From contig NC_012669.1 of NCBI RefSeq assembly GCF_000023105.1, forward strand, positions 2,419,025-2,483,024: a DNA stretch of 64,000 nt. Reading direction: 5' to 3'. Position numbers and translations under genes: made by a program. The notes beneath the pieces are model-generated. The model was not told the origin of the DNA. It was given only the letters and a program-made list of their open reading frames with translations, and ran no database searches. Of the stretch, positions 38,335 to 47,379 are shown piece by piece; the stretch's first letter is position 1, and each line of letters opens with the position of its first letter. The stretch comes from Beutenbergia cavernae DSM 12333. Its GTDB lineage: Bacteria; Actinomycetota; Actinomycetes; Actinomycetales; Beutenbergiaceae.

Positions 38335-40431
38335 TCAGGCAGAGGCCGCGCTCATCTGGCGCAGCTCCTTCTTGAGGTCGGAGATCTCGTCCCGGAGCCG
38401 GGCCGCGACCTCGAACTGCAGCTCGCCCGCGGCGACGTGCATCTGGTCCGTGAGCTCCTGGATGAGCTCGGCCAGGTCGGCCGTGGCCGCGCCGGCGAGC
38501 CGCTCCCGCATCGAGCCGTCGCCCCCGGCCTTGCGCGGTACGGGAGCCTTGGACCCGGCCTGCCGGTACCCACCGGCGAGCAGCTCCTTCGTGTCGATGT
38601 CCTCCCGCGCGAGCAGCTCGGTGATGTCGCCGATGCGCTTGCGGAGCGGCTCCGGGTCGATCCCGCGCTCGGTGTTGTACGCGACCTGCTTCTCGCGCCG
38701 GCGGTTCGTCTCCTCGATCGCCAGCGCCATCGACGGCGTCACGGAGTCGGCGTACATGTGCACCTGACCCGAGACGTTCCGCGCCGCTCGGCCGATGGTC
38801 TGGATGAGGGACGTGCCGGAGCGCAGGAAGCCCTCCTTGTCGGCGTCCAGGATCGCCACGAGCGACACCTCCGGGAGGTCGAGACCCTCCCGGAGCAGGT
38901 TGATCCCGACCAGCACGTCGAAGACGCCGGTGCGCAGCTCCCGCAGCAGCTCCACGCGCCGGAGCGTGTCGACCTCCGAGTGCAGGTACCGCACCCGCAC
39001 GCCACGCTCGAGCAGGTAGTCCGTGAGGTCCTCGGACATCTTCTTCGTCAGTGTCGTGACGAGCACGCGCTCGTCCCGCTCGGCGCGGGCGTTGATCTCG
39101 GCCAGGAGGTCGTCGATCTGACCCTTGGTCGGCTTGACCACGATCTCCGGGTCCACGAGCCCTGTCGGGCGGATGACCTGCTCGACGACGCCGTCCGACT
39201 GGCCCAGCTCGTACGGCCCCGGGGTCGCGGACAGGTACACCGTCTGCCCGATCCGCTCGAGGAACTCCTCCCAGCGCAGCGGCCGGTTGTCCATGGCGCT
39301 GGGGAGCCGGAACCCGTGCTCCACGAGCGTGCGCTTCCGGGACGAGTCGCCCTCGTACATCGCCCCGATCTGCGGGACGGTCTGGTGCGACTCGTCGATG
39401 ACGAGCATGAAGTCCTCGGGGAAGTAGTCGAGCAGCGTGTGCGGAGGCGACCCCGGCTCGCGGCCGTCGATGTGCCGCGAGTAGTTCTCGATGCCGGAGC
39501 ATGTGCCGATCTGCCGCATCATCTCGATGTCGTACGTGGTCCTCATCCGCAGCCGCTGCGCCTCGAGTAGACGGCCGCCGCCCTCGAGCTCCGCGAGCCG
39601 GTCCTCGAGCTCGACCTCGATCCCCGCGATGGCGCGCTCCATGCGCTCCGGCCCCGCGACGTAGTGCGTGGCGGGGAACAGGTACATCTCCTCCTCGGCG
39701 CGCACGACGTCGCCGGTCAGCGGGTGCAGCGTGTGGATCGCCTCGACCTCGTCGCCGAAGAACTCGATCCGCAGCGCGAGCTCCTCGTACACCGGGATGA
39801 TCTCGACGGTGTCGCCGCGCACCCGGAACGTGCCCCGCTGGAACGACAGGTCGTTCCGCGTGTACTGCATCCCGACGAACTGCCGCAGCAGGTCGTCCCG
39901 CTCGATCTGCATCCCGACCCGCAGCCGGACCATGCGGTCGACGTACTCCTGCGGCGTCCCCAGGCCGTAGATGCAGGAGACGGAGGCGACGACGACGACG
40001 TCGCGCCGCGTCAGCAGGGAGTTCGTGGCGGAGTGGCGCAGCCGCTCGACCTCGTCGTTGATCGACGAGTCCTTCTCGATGTACGTGTCCGAGCTCGGCA
40101 CGTACGCCTCGGGCTGGTAGTAGTCGTAGTACGAGACGAAGTACTCGACGGCGTTGTTCGGCAGCAGCTCACGGAACTCCGTGGCGAGCTGCGCGGCGAG
40201 CGTCTTGTTCGGTGCCATGACGAGCGTCGGACGCTGCACCTGCTCGATGAGCCACGCCGTGGTCGCCGACTTGCCGGTTCCGGTGGCGCCCAGGAGCACG
40301 ATGTCCTTCTCACCGGCCTGCAGGCGTGCGGTCAGCTGCGCAATCGCGTCCGGCTGGTCGCCGGACGGCGTGAAGTCGGAGATCACCTCGAACGGGAAGA
40401 CGCGGCGCTGGAGGTCGGTCACGGGACGCAT
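38335..40431 (-). CDS. uvrB: Excinuclease ABC subunit B
   Basis: 698-aa helicase-like damage-loading subunit of excision repair. Walker [15 protein letters not shown], the beta-hairpin region ([15 protein letters not shown] as [15 protein letters not shown], then [21 protein letters not shown]), DESH box (VIDESHQT), helicase motif VI (QTIGRAARN) and the C-terminal UVR domain ([30 protein letters not shown]) are intact. ATG at 40431 ([16 protein letters not shown]) matches actinobacterial UvrB. I see no good SOS box upstream, unlike uvrA. Confidence 0.98.
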   Translation of the reverse strand: MRPVTDLQRRVFPFEVISDFTPSGDQPDAIAQLTARLQAGEKDIVLLGATGTGKSATTAWLIEQVQRPTLVMAPNKTLAAQLATEFRELLPNNAVEYFVSYYDYYQPEAYVPSSDTYIEKDSSINDEVERLRHSATNSLLTRRDVVVVASVSCIYGLGTPQEYVDRMVRLRVGMQIERDDLLRQFVGMQYTRNDLSFQRGTFRVRGDTVEIIPVYEELALRIEFFGDEVEAIHTLHPLTGDVVRAEEEMYLFPATHYVAGPERMERAIAGIEVELEDRLAELEGGGRLLEAQRLRMRTTYDIEMMRQIGTCSGIENYSRHIDGREPGSPPHTLLDYFPEDFMLVIDESHQTVPQIGAMYEGDSSRKRTLVEHGFRLPSAMDNRPLRWEEFLERIGQTVYLSATPGPYELGQSDGVVEQVIRPTGLVDPEIVVKPTKGQIDDLLAEINARAERDERVLVTTLTKKMSEDLTDYLLERGVRVRYLHSEVDTLRRVELLRELRTGVFDVLVGINLLREGLDLPEVSLVAILDADKEGFLRSGTSLIQTIGRAARNVSGQVHMYADSVTPSMALAIEETNRRREKQVAYNTERGIDPEPLRKRIGDITELLAREDIDTKELLAGGYRQAGSKAPVPRKAGGDGSMRERLAGAATADLAELIQELTDQMHVAAGELQFEVAARLRDEISDLKKELRQMSAASA

Positions 40432-40544
40432 GGGTCAACGGTACGTCCAGCCACCGACACTCACTCGAGGCCGGGGTGCCGTCGCCGTCCCGGCGTGGAC
40501 GCACGCTGCACGACCACCGGCGGCACGGCAGGATGGTGGCATCG

Positions 40545-40565
40545 TCCGGGAGTCGCCCGGACGCC
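40545..40565. promoter_or_regulatory. Short inverted repeat before the OsmC gene
   Basis: CGTCCGGG (40545-40552) and CCCGGACG (40558-40565) form an 8-bp palindrome with a 5-nt spacer, 17 bp upstream of the OsmC start and just before its GAGGAGGG ribosome binding site. It could be an operator for a redox regulator or a leader hairpin; low certainty. Confidence 0.3.
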
Positions 40566-40582
40566 GCGAGGAGGGATCGACC

Positions 40583-41014
40583 ATGCCGACACCCGTCGTC
40601 AGCACCGCCAGCACGGTCTGGACCGGCGACCTGTTCCACGGCGCCGGGCGGACGAGCCTCGACAGCTCCGGCCTCGCGACGTTCGACGTCGGCTGGAAGT
40701 CGCGCTCCGAGGGCCACGAGGGCCAGACGACGCCGGAGGAGCTGATCGCCGCGGCGCACGCGTCGTGCTACGCGATGGCCTTCTCGAACGAGCTCGCGTC
40801 GAACGGCACGCCGCCGACGCAGCTGGACACGAAGGCCGCTGTCACGTTCGTCGCCGGTGAGGGCATCACGGGCATCGCGCTGTCGGTGCGCGGCCAGGTG
40901 CCCGGGATCTCCGCCGAGGACTTCGCCCGCATCGCCGACGCGGCGAAGGCCGGCTGCCCGGTGAGCAAGGCGCTGGCCGCGGTGCCGATCACGTTGGACG
41001 CCGCGCTCGCCTGA
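40583..41014 (+). CDS. osmC: OsmC family peroxiredoxin
   Basis: 143-aa OsmC-type organic hydroperoxide reductase. The two redox cysteines sit in AAHASCYAMAFSNEL and AKAGCPVSKALAAV, the classical OsmC arrangement, with TTPEELIAAAHASC marking the fold's long helix. Expected to reduce organic peroxides in the cytosol. ATG at 40583 has GAGGAGGG eight bases upstream. It is a monocistronic plus-strand gene between uvrB (divergent) and the P-loop kinase (convergent, 27 bp between stops). Confidence 0.92.
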   Translation: MPTPVVSTASTVWTGDLFHGAGRTSLDSSGLATFDVGWKSRSEGHEGQTTPEELIAAAHASCYAMAFSNELASNGTPPTQLDTKAAVTFVAGEGITGIALSVRGQVPGISAEDFARIADAAKAGCPVSKALAAVPITLDAALA

Positions 41015-41041
41015 CGCGCGTGTGGTGCCGGGCGCGCCGGC

Positions 41042-41713
41042 TCAGGTCAGCCGTTCCACCTGCGGCCGGTCCGGGTCGGTGTGCTCGACCACGATCGAGG
41101 CGCGCCGGCGCGGATCCTGCTCGTCGAGGTAGATGCGGCACGCCGCGGCGTACCGGGACTCGTAGGCCGCGCGGGCGGACTCCTCGCCACCCAGCGCCGT
41201 CATGTCCCGGGCGAGCGCGCGGGCCAGGGCCGCGTCCTCGTCCGCGTGGAGATAGACGACGGCGTCCCACAGGTCGCGCAGCTCGTCACGTTGCAGGAAG
41301 GTCGCGTCGAAGATGACGACGGCGTCTCCGCTCGCGTGGGCGGTCTCGTCGGCGATCACGGCGTCCGACGCGAAGTCGAGCACGCGCACGGCATAGGTGC
41401 GGGTGCCGCCAGGTCCGAGCGGTCGGAGCACACGGTCGGCGAGGGCGTCGAAGTCGTAGGCGTCCTCGTAGTAGCCACGACCCGAGAGGTGACCCTGGCG
41501 CCGTCGTCGCTCGCGCACGTGGTGGAACGCGTCGGAGTCGAGGTGCACGACCGGGCGATCGGTCTGGCCCATCGCCGCGGCGAGATCACGGGCGAAGGTC
41601 GACTTGCCGACGCCGCACACGCCGTCGACCCCCACGCGGAGCGGGTGACCGGGCCGCATCGCGCCCAGGTGGTCGGCGATGCGGCGGAGCACGTCGGCCC
41701 GCTGCGGCGTCAT
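41042..41713 (-). CDS. Uridine kinase-like P-loop NTPase
   Basis: 223-aa protein of the phosphoribulokinase/uridine kinase superfamily. Walker A is VDGVCGVGKSTFARDLA; HLDSDAFHH and YYEDAYDFDALADRVLRPL correspond to the substrate-binding and lid-linked stretches, and VIFDATFLQRDELRDLWDAVVYL to the Walker B region. Small-molecule kinase activity is likely, but uridine as substrate is not certain. ATG at 41713 overlaps the coaE stop by 4 bp, and the junction removes the end of the CoaE C-terminal domain, so the two were perhaps joined by a deletion. Confidence 0.78.
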   Translation of the reverse strand: MTPQRADVLRRIADHLGAMRPGHPLRVGVDGVCGVGKSTFARDLAAAMGQTDRPVVHLDSDAFHHVRERRRRQGHLSGRGYYEDAYDFDALADRVLRPLGPGGTRTYAVRVLDFASDAVIADETAHASGDAVVIFDATFLQRDELRDLWDAVVYLHADEDAALARALARDMTALGGEESARAAYESRYAAACRIYLDEQDPRRRASIVVEHTDPDRPQVERLT

Positions 41714-42774
41714 GACCGCACCGCCCGCCCGTCGACGCCGTCGCGCATCGAGTCGCGGCGCGACAGCGCGTCGCGCCATCCCGGCGACCCGGCGACTCGC
41801 ACGTGGACGTCGACGGCGCGCCCGGGGTCGGCGTTCGCGTGGAGACGCTCGCCACCCTGGGCCGGGTCGGGGTCGTCCGGCGTCGAGGTGTCCTGCGAGC
41901 GCCCGGGCACGGGTGGGAACCCGGCGCGTGCCAGGGAGCCGGCCAGCGCGTCGGCGTCCTCGAGCGTCTCCACTCCGAGCTGCAGGTCGAGCACGTCCGT
42001 CGCCGCCAGTCCCGGCACCGCCGTCGAGCCGATGTGCTCGGCGTCGACGACGCTCGATCCGCCCGCCCGTCGCAGCCGCGCGAGGATCCGCCCCGCCTGG
42101 GCTGCCCACGGGTCACCGGCCGGCGGGTCGACGACGGCGGCCGGCCCGCGCTCCGCCGGCCGTGACTCCCGCACGTTCTCCTCGAACGGCAGGACCCGGT
42201 CCCGCCACAGGCGACGGACGGCGTCGAGCGTGTCCGCCAGCGGGCGGTCGTTGCCCAGCAGCACGTCGGCGGCGGCCCGCCGTGCGCCGTCGTCCGCCTG
42301 CGCGGCGATCCGAGCTCGGGCCTCGTCAGCGGTCAGCCCTCGCTCGGTGACGAGCCGCCGCTCCCGCTCGTGCGCCGGGACGTCGACGACGACGACGAGG
42401 TGGTAGCGGTCGCCCAGTCCGTTCTCGACGAGCAGCGGCACGTCGTGGACGACGACGGCGTCCCGTGGCGCCTGCTCGACGAACCGGGCGAACCGCTCCC
42501 CCACGGCCGGGTGCACGATCGCCTCGAGGCGCCGGCGGGCGCCGTCGTCGGCGAACACGAGCTGCGCGAGCGCCGAGCGATCCAGCGAACCATCGCCGGC
42601 CAGCACGCCGTCGCCGAACTCCGCCACAACGGACGCCAGGCCGGGAGTGCCCGGCTCGACGACCTCCCGCGCGAGCACGTCGGCGTCAACGACCAGCGCG
42701 CCGAGCCGGCTCATCTCACGTGCCACGGTGGACTTGCCGGACGCGATGCCTCCGGTGAGGCCGACGAGGAGCAC
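41710..42774 (-). CDS. coaE: Dephospho-CoA kinase with C-terminal UPF0157 (GrpB-like) domain
   Basis: 354-aa enzyme. Residues 1-200 are dephospho-CoA kinase, last step of CoA synthesis: Walker A LTGGIASGKSTVARE, VVDADVLAREVVEPG, VVHDVPLLVENGL. Residues about 215-354 resemble the UPF0157/GrpB nucleotidyltransferase-like domain (VDAEHIGSTAVPGLAATDVLDLQLGV), a fusion known from mycobacterial CoaE. The end (GWRDALSRRDSMRDGVDG) diverges and stops early; the usual final helix after WRDALLFRD-type sequence is missing. The kinase part is complete, so CoA synthesis should not be affected. Confidence 0.93.
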   Translation of the reverse strand: MLLVGLTGGIASGKSTVAREMSRLGALVVDADVLAREVVEPGTPGLASVVAEFGDGVLAGDGSLDRSALAQLVFADDGARRRLEAIVHPAVGERFARFVEQAPRDAVVVHDVPLLVENGLGDRYHLVVVVDVPAHERERRLVTERGLTADEARARIAAQADDGARRAAADVLLGNDRPLADTLDAVRRLWRDRVLPFEENVRESRPAERGPAAVVDPPAGDPWAAQAGRILARLRRAGGSSVVDAEHIGSTAVPGLAATDVLDLQLGVETLEDADALAGSLARAGFPPVPGRSQDTSTPDDPDPAQGGERLHANADPGRAVDVHVRVAGSPGWRDALSRRDSMRDGVDGRAVRS

Positions 42775-42783
42775 TCGGCCACC

Positions 42784-43446
42784 CTAGGCGAGCGAACCGT
42801 GTGACGGGCTCGACGGGTCGTGCGCGCGCTGCGCGCGCACGAGCTGTGTCGCCTCGACCCGGTCCGTCGCTCCGAGCTTGCCGAGGATCACGGAGACGTT
42901 GTTCGCGACGGTCTTGCCCGAGAGCCCCAAGCGCTCCGCGATCGCGCGGTTGGTGAGGCCCTTCACCAGCAGGTCGAGGACCTGACGTTCCCGCGGGGTG
43001 AGACCCCAGACGTCCTCGGCGGGCCGGGCCGCGACGGCGGCCGCGCCGAGCACCGCCCCGGCGAGGTGGGCACCGAGGACCATGGCACCGGTCTCGACGG
43101 CCCGGACTGCGGCGAGGATCTCGTCCGGATCCGCGTCCTTGACGACATACCCGGCCGCGCCCGCCGCCAGGGCACGCTGGACCGAGCCGTCATCGTCGAA
43201 CAGGGTGACGACCACCACCCGGGTCCCGGGGTTCGCCGCGACGATCCGCGAGGTCGCGTCGACGCCGCTGCCGTCGGGCAGCCCGAGGTCCATGATGACC
43301 ACGCTGGGCCGGAGCCGGAGCGCGAGCTGCTCCGCCTCTCGGACACCCGCTGCCTCGCCGACGACGTCGTAGCCGCCGGCAGCGAGGAGATGGGCGATGC
43401 CCCGCCGGTACACGGGGTGGTCGTCGACCACGAGCACTGTCGTCAT
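42784..43446 (-). CDS. Two-component response regulator, NarL/LuxR family
   Basis: 220-aa response regulator. The receiver domain has the acidic pair VVDDHP, phospho-acceptor Asp53 in VVIMDLGLPDGSG, and Lys in YVVKDADPDE; the LuxR-type helix-turn-helix spans about residues 150-205 (LTPRERQVLDLLVKGLTNRAIAERLGLSGKTVANNV). ATG at 43446 overlaps the kinase stop by 4 bp, so they form a cognate pair. It lies only 9 bp from coaE, which may be read from the same transcript. Targets are unknown; an inverted repeat upstream of the operon is a candidate. Confidence 0.93.
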   Translation of the reverse strand: MTTVLVVDDHPVYRRGIAHLLAAGGYDVVGEAAGVREAEQLALRLRPSVVIMDLGLPDGSGVDATSRIVAANPGTRVVVVTLFDDDGSVQRALAAGAAGYVVKDADPDEILAAVRAVETGAMVLGAHLAGAVLGAAAVAARPAEDVWGLTPRERQVLDLLVKGLTNRAIAERLGLSGKTVANNVSVILGKLGATDRVEATQLVRAQRAHDPSSPSHGSLA

Positions 43447-45275
43447 CCGCCACCGCTCTTCCGAGGTTCCGCACGCTCCGGTGCCTCCCGGTACGGGAGC
43501 TGCACCGCGATGCTCGTGCCCTGCCCGGGAGCTCCGGCGATCACGAGTGATCCGCCGAGCTCGTACACCCGCTCGCGAATCGACCGTAGCCCCAGACCCT
43601 CACGTCGCGGAACGGGCAGACCGCGGCCGTCATCGGCGACGGTGACGTGGAGCGTCGTGCGTTCGAGCGAGATCCGGATCCTGCACACCTCGGCGGCAGC
43701 GTGACGTCGGACGTTCATGACCGCCTCCTGGACGATCCGCAGCGCAGCCGACTCGAGGGCGGCCGAGAGCACGATCCGCTCCTCCGGGGCGTCGATGACG
43801 ATCCGTGGGGCGCCGCTGGTCGACGCGACGCGATCGCGGACGGCGGCCACCAGGCCGTGGTCGTCGAGGACCGGAGGGCGGAGGTCGTACGCGATCTCCC
43901 GGATCTGCCGCGTCGAGTCGCGGATGCCCTGCGCCAGGGTCGCGGCGACACGCGCGATCGCGTCGTCCCGCCCGCGCAACAGCTCGGTGATCGCGGCCGC
44001 GTCGAGCCCCAGCCCGGCGAGGGTCGGGACCAGGTCGTCGTGAAGGTCACGCCGGAGGCGGCGCCGTTCCTCCTCGCGGGCGGTGACGACTCGCGACCGT
44101 GCCGCGACCAGCTCCGTGATCGCCCGCGTGCCGTCCAACGCCGCTCCTGCCTGCCGGGCGAGTGCGTCGACCACCCGACGGTCGTGCTCCGTCAGGGTGG
44201 TCTCACCGGGCCGCGGCGCGACCTCGAAGGTTGCCAGCTCCTCCCCACGGAACCGGATGCCGAATCGCCCGGCGACGCGCGGCAGCTCGCCGTGCTCGGC
44301 CGCGAACACCTGGTCACCCGAGAGCCGCGCTCCCTCCAGGCCGAGAGAGTCGCACAGCGTCCGGAGCACGGTCACCGGAACCGCCCGCGGGTCGAGGCTC
44401 CGGTCGAGCAGCTGGCCAAGCGCGGCGAGGGTCGTGAGCGGGTCTGGACGACCTCCGTACACGACCCGATGGGCGACCTTGGCACCGCACCACGCCAGCG
44501 GCAGCGTCACGAGCGCGACCACCGCGGCAGCTGCCCAGGACGTCGCCCGCCCGTTCCCTCCCTCAGGCAGGAGCGCCGTCGTCAGGACCACGCATCCGGT
44601 CACCCCGAGACCCACGACCGACACCTGGATGCCGACGTGGAGGGCCCTGTCGACCGGCACGATCCGGGGCGCGAGGAGTCCGACCGCCAGGCCGGTAGGA
44701 CCCAGGAGGTTGAGGATCATCGCGAGCGACGACCCCAGCGCGCCGTCGGGCGTGCCGGTCAGCCCGACGAGCACGGCGGTCATCACCACGAAGAGGGTGA
44801 TCTGAGCGAGGAAGCCGAGCACCGCCCACCTCGTGCGTTCCCGCTCGTCGACCCCCGAGCGGCGCACGTAGCGGTACACCTGCCCGCCGAGGAGGAGCAC
44901 GAGCCAGGTGACGAGGATGTGCCAGGGCCACCAGGCGGACTGATCGTCCCACCGGAAGCCTGAGGCGACGTTGCCCATCTGGACGGCGACGGCGAGCGCC
45001 ACCGGCCAGAGCGTCCAGCGCGGCACGAACCGTCCGTCGGGGAACGTGGCGAGCAGCACAGCCGCCGCGCTGAGCGTGATCGCGTTGACCAGCCCGTTCC
45101 AGGTCGTCGACGTCCCGCCCGGGTCGACGACCGCGACGGTGCCTGCGGCGAGCAGGATCGTCGCGGTCGCCTCGCGCGGCAGGACCCGGTCGCGCCGGAG
45201 GGCGCCGTGCACCAGTGCCACGACGAGCGGTGCGGTGACGGCGACGACCACGATCTGCGCCCAGACCATCGGCAC
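43443..45275 (-). CDS. Membrane sensor histidine kinase (HisKA_3 type)
   Basis: 610-aa kinase. About eight hydrophobic segments fill residues 1-265, with only short outside loops, so it probably senses a membrane or small-molecule signal. A GAF-like segment (residues 280-385) and coiled linker lead to the dimerisation/phosphotransfer helix RRDLHDDLVPTLAGLG with His412. The ATPase domain (RIVQEAVMNVRRHAAA N box, VADDGRGLP, GLGLRSIRERV) is complete. This architecture is like LiaS/DesK-type kinases that pair with NarL regulators. It overlaps the regulator gene and sits 7 bp after the membrane-protein gene. Confidence 0.9.
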   Translation of the reverse strand: MPMVWAQIVVVAVTAPLVVALVHGALRRDRVLPREATATILLAAGTVAVVDPGGTSTTWNGLVNAITLSAAAVLLATFPDGRFVPRWTLWPVALAVAVQMGNVASGFRWDDQSAWWPWHILVTWLVLLLGGQVYRYVRRSGVDERERTRWAVLGFLAQITLFVVMTAVLVGLTGTPDGALGSSLAMILNLLGPTGLAVGLLAPRIVPVDRALHVGIQVSVVGLGVTGCVVLTTALLPEGGNGRATSWAAAAVVALVTLPLAWCGAKVAHRVVYGGRPDPLTTLAALGQLLDRSLDPRAVPVTVLRTLCDSLGLEGARLSGDQVFAAEHGELPRVAGRFGIRFRGEELATFEVAPRPGETTLTEHDRRVVDALARQAGAALDGTRAITELVAARSRVVTAREEERRRLRRDLHDDLVPTLAGLGLDAAAITELLRGRDDAIARVAATLAQGIRDSTRQIREIAYDLRPPVLDDHGLVAAVRDRVASTSGAPRIVIDAPEERIVLSAALESAALRIVQEAVMNVRRHAAAEVCRIRISLERTTLHVTVADDGRGLPVPRREGLGLRSIRERVYELGGSLVIAGAPGQGTSIAVQLPYREAPERAEPRKSGGG

Positions 45276-45282
45276 CGCCCCA

Positions 45283-46008
45283 TCATGGCCGAACGGCGAC
45301 CGGCGGTGCGGGACTCACGACCTCCGTGCGGCGGGCGCGTCGCACGAGCAGGACCCCGACGATGCCGACCCAGAGCATCAGGACGAGCACGCCGACCGGG
45401 AACCCGACCACGACGTCCGCGGTGAGCGCCACGACAGCCAGCGACGTCGCGACGACGACGTGACCCGCGCCGAGCACCGCCGCGCGCCGGGCGACGACGG
45501 CCAACCCGACCAGCCACGTCGCCAGGAGCACGTTGGCCGCGAAGACCGCACCGTTGACCGGCACGTAGAGGCTGTCGACGACCGCGCGGAGCGTGTCGGG
45601 TGGCACGTCACCACCGGAGCCGATGGCCTCGGCGGCGCCGCCGTGCAGGCCGAGGCCCATCGCCGCCCCGAGAACGCCCGCTCCGACGGACAGGAAGCCG
45701 GCAGCGGCCGCTGCCCGGCCGGCGGTCGTCCGAACGGCCCAGGGAAGCTGGGTGGCGGACGCCACGGCGACGAGGACCGCGAGGTACCAGGCGACGTTGA
45801 TGACGTAGAGCAGGCTCGACGACCAGCGCAGCTCGGGGAGATCGGACGGAAGCATGTGCTCCGGGATCGCGAGCAGCGCGGAGGTCGTCTGGTTGAACAC
45901 GACGTGCATCACGTACAGCAGTGCGGCCGCGATCAGGGCGCGACCGGTGGTGCGAAGAGGTGGACGCGCGGGCTGCAGAGCAACCGGCACGTCTGAGGAC
46001 ATCTGCAT
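45283..46008 (-). CDS. Multi-pass membrane protein of unknown function, two-component operon
   Basis: 241-aa protein with about six hydrophobic helices and short polar loops; no family recognised. It begins the membrane protein-kinase-regulator operon with only 7 bp to the kinase gene, so it may be an accessory sensor or the regulated target. Start taken at ATG 46008 (MQMSSDV) with AAGGAG nine bases upstream; ATG at 46002 is equally possible in frame. A 28-bp inverted repeat sits directly upstream of the ribosome binding site. Confidence 0.7.
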   Translation of the reverse strand: MQMSSDVPVALQPARPPLRTTGRALIAAALLYVMHVVFNQTTSALLAIPEHMLPSDLPELRWSSSLLYVINVAWYLAVLVAVASATQLPWAVRTTAGRAAAAAGFLSVGAGVLGAAMGLGLHGGAAEAIGSGGDVPPDTLRAVVDSLYVPVNGAVFAANVLLATWLVGLAVVARRAAVLGAGHVVVATSLAVVALTADVVVGFPVGVLVLMLWVGIVGVLLVRRARRTEVVSPAPPVAVRP

Positions 46009-46024
46009 GGTTCTGCGCTCCTTC

Positions 46025-46052
46025 GGTGATACCGACGTGTGTCGGTGTCACC
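46025..46052. promoter_or_regulatory. Inverted repeat upstream of the two-component operon
   Basis: GGTGATACCGAC and GTCGGTGTCACC, 12-bp arms matching at 11 positions (the twelfth a G-T wobble), with a 4-nt centre; it lies 17-44 bp upstream of the first start codon. Dyads of this size before a NarL-type operon are often binding sites for the response regulator, so autoregulation is suggested, not shown. Confidence 0.45.
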
Positions 46053-46107
46053 ATCGGAGCGCCGGACGTTCCCGGGTCACCAGGGTGCGTGGTTCCCGGC
46101 CGACCCT

Positions 46108-46752
46108 TCAGGCGAGAGTGCCCCCCGGCACGGCGAGGTCGTGCTCCACCGCCACGCACGCCCGCAGGATCACCGTGAGGCACCGCGCGGTGGCGTCGAC
46201 GGGCAGCGACGGCCCTGGTCCGTCCGCAGGCGTCGCCGGCACGTGCACGAAGCCTGCGCGCATCCGTCCACCGGACGCCTCGGCGAGACCCACGCCCAGA
46301 TAGAGCGCGGCGTTGCACACGAACGTCCCGGCCGAGGTCGAGAGCTCGACCGGGAGCCCGGCGTCCCGCGCCGCGACGAGCGCCGCCTTCACCGGGAGCG
46401 ACGTGAACCGAGCCGGCGGGCCGTCCGGATCGACGGGCTCGTCGATCGGCTGCCGGCCCTCGTTGTCGGGGATGCGCGCGTCGACGAGATTGAGCCCCAC
46501 ACGTTCGAGCGACACCCGCCGCCGTCCCGTGGCCACGCCTGTCGCGACGAGCAGGTCCGGCTGGTGCCGTGCCACGAGGTCCGCGAGGGCCGGGCCGACG
46601 GCGGCGAACGTGCACGGCAGCTCGGCCGGCACGAGTCGCGCCCCTTCCCGCTCCGCGTCCCAGTGGTGCGCCACGTGCCGGACCGCGTCCCAGGACGCGT
46701 TCGCGCTCGCACCGCCGAACGGCTCGAACCCGGTGAGCAGGATCGTGGTCAC
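46108..46752 (-). CDS. pcp: Pyroglutamyl-peptidase I
   Basis: 214-aa cysteine peptidase (C15 family) removing N-terminal pyroglutamate from peptides in the cytosol. TILLTGFEPFGG is the family start, followed by the catalytic-Glu region near ERVGLNLVDARIPDNEG, the nucleophile in STSAGTFVCNAALYLG and the histidine in FVHVPATP. GTG at 46752 overlaps the NUDIX stop by 4 bp. The family is usually about 210-215 aa, so the start fits. Its upstream neighbour is a NUDIX enzyme with no evident functional link. Confidence 0.93.
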   Translation of the reverse strand: MTTILLTGFEPFGGASANASWDAVRHVAHHWDAEREGARLVPAELPCTFAAVGPALADLVARHQPDLLVATGVATGRRRVSLERVGLNLVDARIPDNEGRQPIDEPVDPDGPPARFTSLPVKAALVAARDAGLPVELSTSAGTFVCNAALYLGVGLAEASGGRMRAGFVHVPATPADGPGPSLPVDATARCLTVILRACVAVEHDLAVPGGTLA

Positions 46753-47288
46753 GGGAACCTCCCGAGCTCGAGAGCGGCGAACGTCAGCGCGGTGACGGTG
46801 GAGGCGTCGGTGATCCCACCCTCCCGCACGAGGCGCAGGGCCTCGGCGAGGGGGACGCGGCGGGTCCCGCGGATCCCCTCCTCCGCGGCGCCGACCGCGG
46901 GGCCGCCGAGCGTGAGCTCCCTGGCGAGGAACACGTGCTCGCGCGCTCGCGCGACGCCGTTCAGCGCCCACACCGCACCCAGAGGCGACCACGAGCCGGC
47001 GAGGAGGCCCGTCTCCTCGAGCAGCTCACGCTGAGCCGCCACGAGCAGCTCCTCGCCGTCGCTCCCGCCCGCCGGCACCTCCAGCGAGAGGACTCCGGTC
47101 GTGTAGCGCTCCAGCTCGACGAGAACCACGCTGTCCTCGTCGTCCACGGCGACGACGAACACGGCGGGCGCGACATCCACCACCCCGTAGATCCCGGGCG
47201 AGCCGTCCGGGCGCGTCACGGCGTCCTCACGCACACGGATCCAGGGGTTCGTGTAGACGTCGCGGGTCGAGTGCGTCGTCCAGGTCAC
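46749..47288 (-). CDS. NUDIX hydrolase, ADP-ribose pyrophosphatase-like
   Basis: 179-aa hydrolase with a complete Nudix box, GGSDGEELLVAAQRELLEETGL, matching G-x5-E-x7-REUxEExGU. The preceding segment VVDVAPAVFVVAVDDEDSVVLVELERYTTGVLSLEVPAGG resembles ADP-sugar pyrophosphatases. GTG at 47288 begins VTWTTHSTRDVY; the open frame upstream runs into the rpsA terminator and is not coding. The gene is separated from rpsA by a strong hairpin, so it probably has its own promoter in the short interval, not identified. Confidence 0.88.
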   Translation of the reverse strand: MTWTTHSTRDVYTNPWIRVREDAVTRPDGSPGIYGVVDVAPAVFVVAVDDEDSVVLVELERYTTGVLSLEVPAGGSDGEELLVAAQRELLEETGLLAGSWSPLGAVWALNGVARAREHVFLARELTLGGPAVGAAEEGIRGTRRVPLAEALRLVREGGITDASTVTALTFAALELGRFP

Positions 47289-47321
47289 GGACCCACGGTA
47301 GTCGCGCGAAGCCCCGCAACG

Positions 47322-47362
47322 ACGACGGCGCCCCTCACCGCGAAGGTGAGGGGCGCCGTCGT
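47322..47362 (-). terminator. Strong hairpin terminator after rpsA
   Basis: Perfect 18-bp stem (47322-47339 with 47345-47362; CGGCGCCCCTCACC side arm) closed by a GCGAA pentaloop, 17 bp beyond the rpsA stop. The stem ends with TT on the downstream side in the plus direction but has no long U-tract. It is the strongest hairpin in the window and separates rpsA from the NUDIX/pcp genes. Confidence 0.85.
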
Positions 47363-47379
47363 TCACGCTGCTGGAGCGA

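Noticed and set aside
40432-40470. SOS box upstream of uvrB (CGAGTGAGTGTCGG)
   Set aside because: At least three mismatches to the consensus within a short core; not better than chance in this sequence.
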